6,549 nucleotides of DNA. Source: an uncultured Acidobacteriota bacterium (GTDB lineage Bacteria > Acidobacteriota > Vicinamibacteria > Vicinamibacterales > UBA8438). The stretch spans positions 1-6,549 of the forward strand of contig CALBET010001019.1 in the NCBI GenBank assembly GCA_937888665.1, in the 5' to 3' direction. A program made the translations under genes and the position numbers. Positions 5,604 to 6,549 of this stretch are shown piece after piece. Numbering within the stretch: position 1 is the first letter of the stretch; each line of letters opens with the position of its first letter. The notes under the pieces are model-generated. The model did no database searches, was not told the DNA's origin, and was given only the letters and a program-made list of their open reading frames with translations.

Positions 5604-6549
5604 TGAAGTTCTTCCCGCTCATCTGGAGCAGCCTCTTTCGCCGGAAGGTGCGCACGCTGTTCACGGTCCTCTCAATCGTGATTGCGTTCGTGCTGTTCAA
5701 CTACCTGTCCGCCGTGCGCGTGGCGTTCAGTCTGGGCGTCGACGTGGCGGGCAGCGACCGGCTGACCCTGATTCACAAGGTGTCGTTCATCCAGTTGTTG
5801 CCGGAGAGCTACAAAGAACGGATTCTCGCGGTCGAGGGCGTGGAGGCCGTCACCCACGCCACCTGGTTCGGTGGGGTCTACCAGGACCCACGCAATTTCT
5901 TCGCCCAGTTCGCGGTCGACCCGGAAGGCTACCTGGGCATGTATCCCGAGTTCCTGTTACCTGACGACGCGAAGGAGCGGTGGTTCCGAAACCGCACGGG
6001 CGCCGTGGTCGGCCGCTCGCTGGCCGACCGGTTCGGGTGGGAGGCGGGTGACCGTATCCCGCTGCAGGGCACCATCTGGCGCACGCGGTCGGGCGATACC
6101 TGGGAGTTCACCATCGAGGGGATCTACGAGGGCGCCGAGCAGGGCACCGATACGAGCCAGTTCCTGTTTCACAACGCCTATCTGGACGAGGCGAACTCGC
6201 TGGGGCGCGGGATGGTGGGATGGTATTTGGTCCGGGTCGCCGACCCGGACCGGGCCGTCGCCATCAGCAGTGCCATTGACGAGCGGTTCGCCAACTCACC
6301 GTTCGAAACCAAGACCTCGACCGAGCAGGCATTCGTGCAAGCGTTCGCCAGTCAAATCGGTGACATCGGCACCATGATGACCGCCATTCTGACCGCGGTC
6401 CTATTCACTATTCTCCTGGTATCGGCCAACACCATGGGCCAATCGGTGCGGGAACGGACCAGCGAGCTGGCAGTGCTCAAAACCCTGGGATTCACGGATC
6501 GGGGTGTGTTGTCGCTCGTGCTCGTCGAGTCGGTGTTGCTCGCCGTCGT
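5603..6549 (+). CDS. ABC transporter permease, FtsX/MacB type, N-terminal part (runs off the window)
   Basis: The frame opens at ATG 5603 and is still open at the right edge, with 315 complete codons visible. The first segment (Met-Lys-Phe-Phe-Pro-Leu, then Phe-Arg-Arg-Lys-Val-Arg-Thr-Leu-Phe-Thr) and a long hydrophobic helix (about 17-40) are the usual start of MacB-like permeases. A large periplasmic domain (about 42-250) follows, including Val-Val-Gly-Arg-Ser-Leu-Ala-Asp-Arg-Phe and Glu-Gly-Ile-Tyr-Glu-Gly, typical of the MacB periplasmic core. A second membrane helix (about 258-280) leads into Ser-Val-Arg-Glu-Arg-Thr-Ser-Glu-Leu-Ala-Val-Leu-Lys-Thr-Leu-Gly (281-296), the hallmark cytoplasmic loop of the FtsX-like domain. 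Two more helices are expected beyond the window. Unlike E. coli MacB the ATPase is a separate protein. Translation is coupled to the ATPase through TGATG. Confidence 0.92.
   Translation, partial: MKFFPLIWSSLFRRKVRTLFTVLSIVIAFVLFNYLSAVRVAFSLGVDVAGSDRLTLIHKVSFIQLLPESYKERILAVEGVEAVTHATWFGGVYQDPRNFFAQFAVDPEGYLGMYPEFLLPDDAKERWFRNRTGAVVGRSLADRFGWEAGDRIPLQGTIWRTRSGDTWEFTIEGIYEGAEQGTDTSQFLFHNAYLDEANSLGRGMVGWYLVRVADPDRAVAISSAIDERFANSPFETKTSTEQAFVQAFASQIGDIGTMMTAILTAVLFTILLVSANTMGQSVRERTSELAVLKTLGFTDRGVLSLVLVESVLLAV

Noticed and set aside
5871..6377. Arg/Ser-rich 168-codon open frame on the plus strand
   Set aside because: It is in another frame of the permease gene, which shows clear MacB/FtsX features and a start coupled to the ATPase stop.

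Overview
This is a GC-rich bacterial window with densely packed genes, ATGA/TGATG start-stop overlaps and Gram-negative envelope proteins (a beta-barrel C-terminus, a secreted M61 peptidase, a periplasmic adaptor of an ABC export system). The overall look would fit Acidobacteriota (for example Vicinamibacteria) or a similar lineage. That placement is an impression from gene content and composition, not a proven assignment.

Layout. 1-372 (+) is the C-terminal end of a DUF481-type outer-membrane beta-barrel. It converges, across a 40-bp gap, on a minus-strand cluster read right to left: a small eight-cysteine zinc-ribbon protein (3480-3043), a two-domain thioredoxin-fold oxidoreductase (2991-2353), and an M61-family peptidase with a signal peptide and a C-terminal PDZ domain (2356-413). 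A roughly 207-bp divergent intergenic region (3481-3687) separates this cluster from a plus-strand export operon: a membrane-fusion/periplasmic adaptor (3688-4908), a MacB/LolD-type ATPase (4905-5603) and an FtsX/MacB-type permease that runs off the right edge (5603 onward). The three export genes overlap start-to-stop and should form one MacAB-like complex.

The main discovery is in the thioredoxin-fold gene. A conventional reading stops at a TGA at 2571-2569, giving a one-domain protein. The same frame continues without interruption for 71 more sense codons after this TGA. It encodes a second thioredoxin fold, including Pro-His-Cys immediately after the TGA and a downstream Gly-Val-Pro cis-proline motif. 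The TGA falls exactly where the first cysteine of the second CxxC should be, so the site reads U-P-H-C. The simplest interpretation is a selenocysteine codon: a protein-disulfide-oxidoreductase (PDO)-like selenoprotein with CxxC in domain 1 and UxxC in domain 2. Two alternative hairpins lie just after the TGA and are candidate bacterial SECIS elements; neither is a perfect match to the known model. The true stop of the selenoprotein overlaps the M61 start (ATGA), so M61 translation may depend partly on UGA readthrough.

Other genes in the window end with ordinary TGA stops (M61, adaptor, ATPase), which argues against a general reassignment of TGA. No tRNA, rRNA, CRISPR array, insertion sequence or convincing intrinsic terminator was seen.
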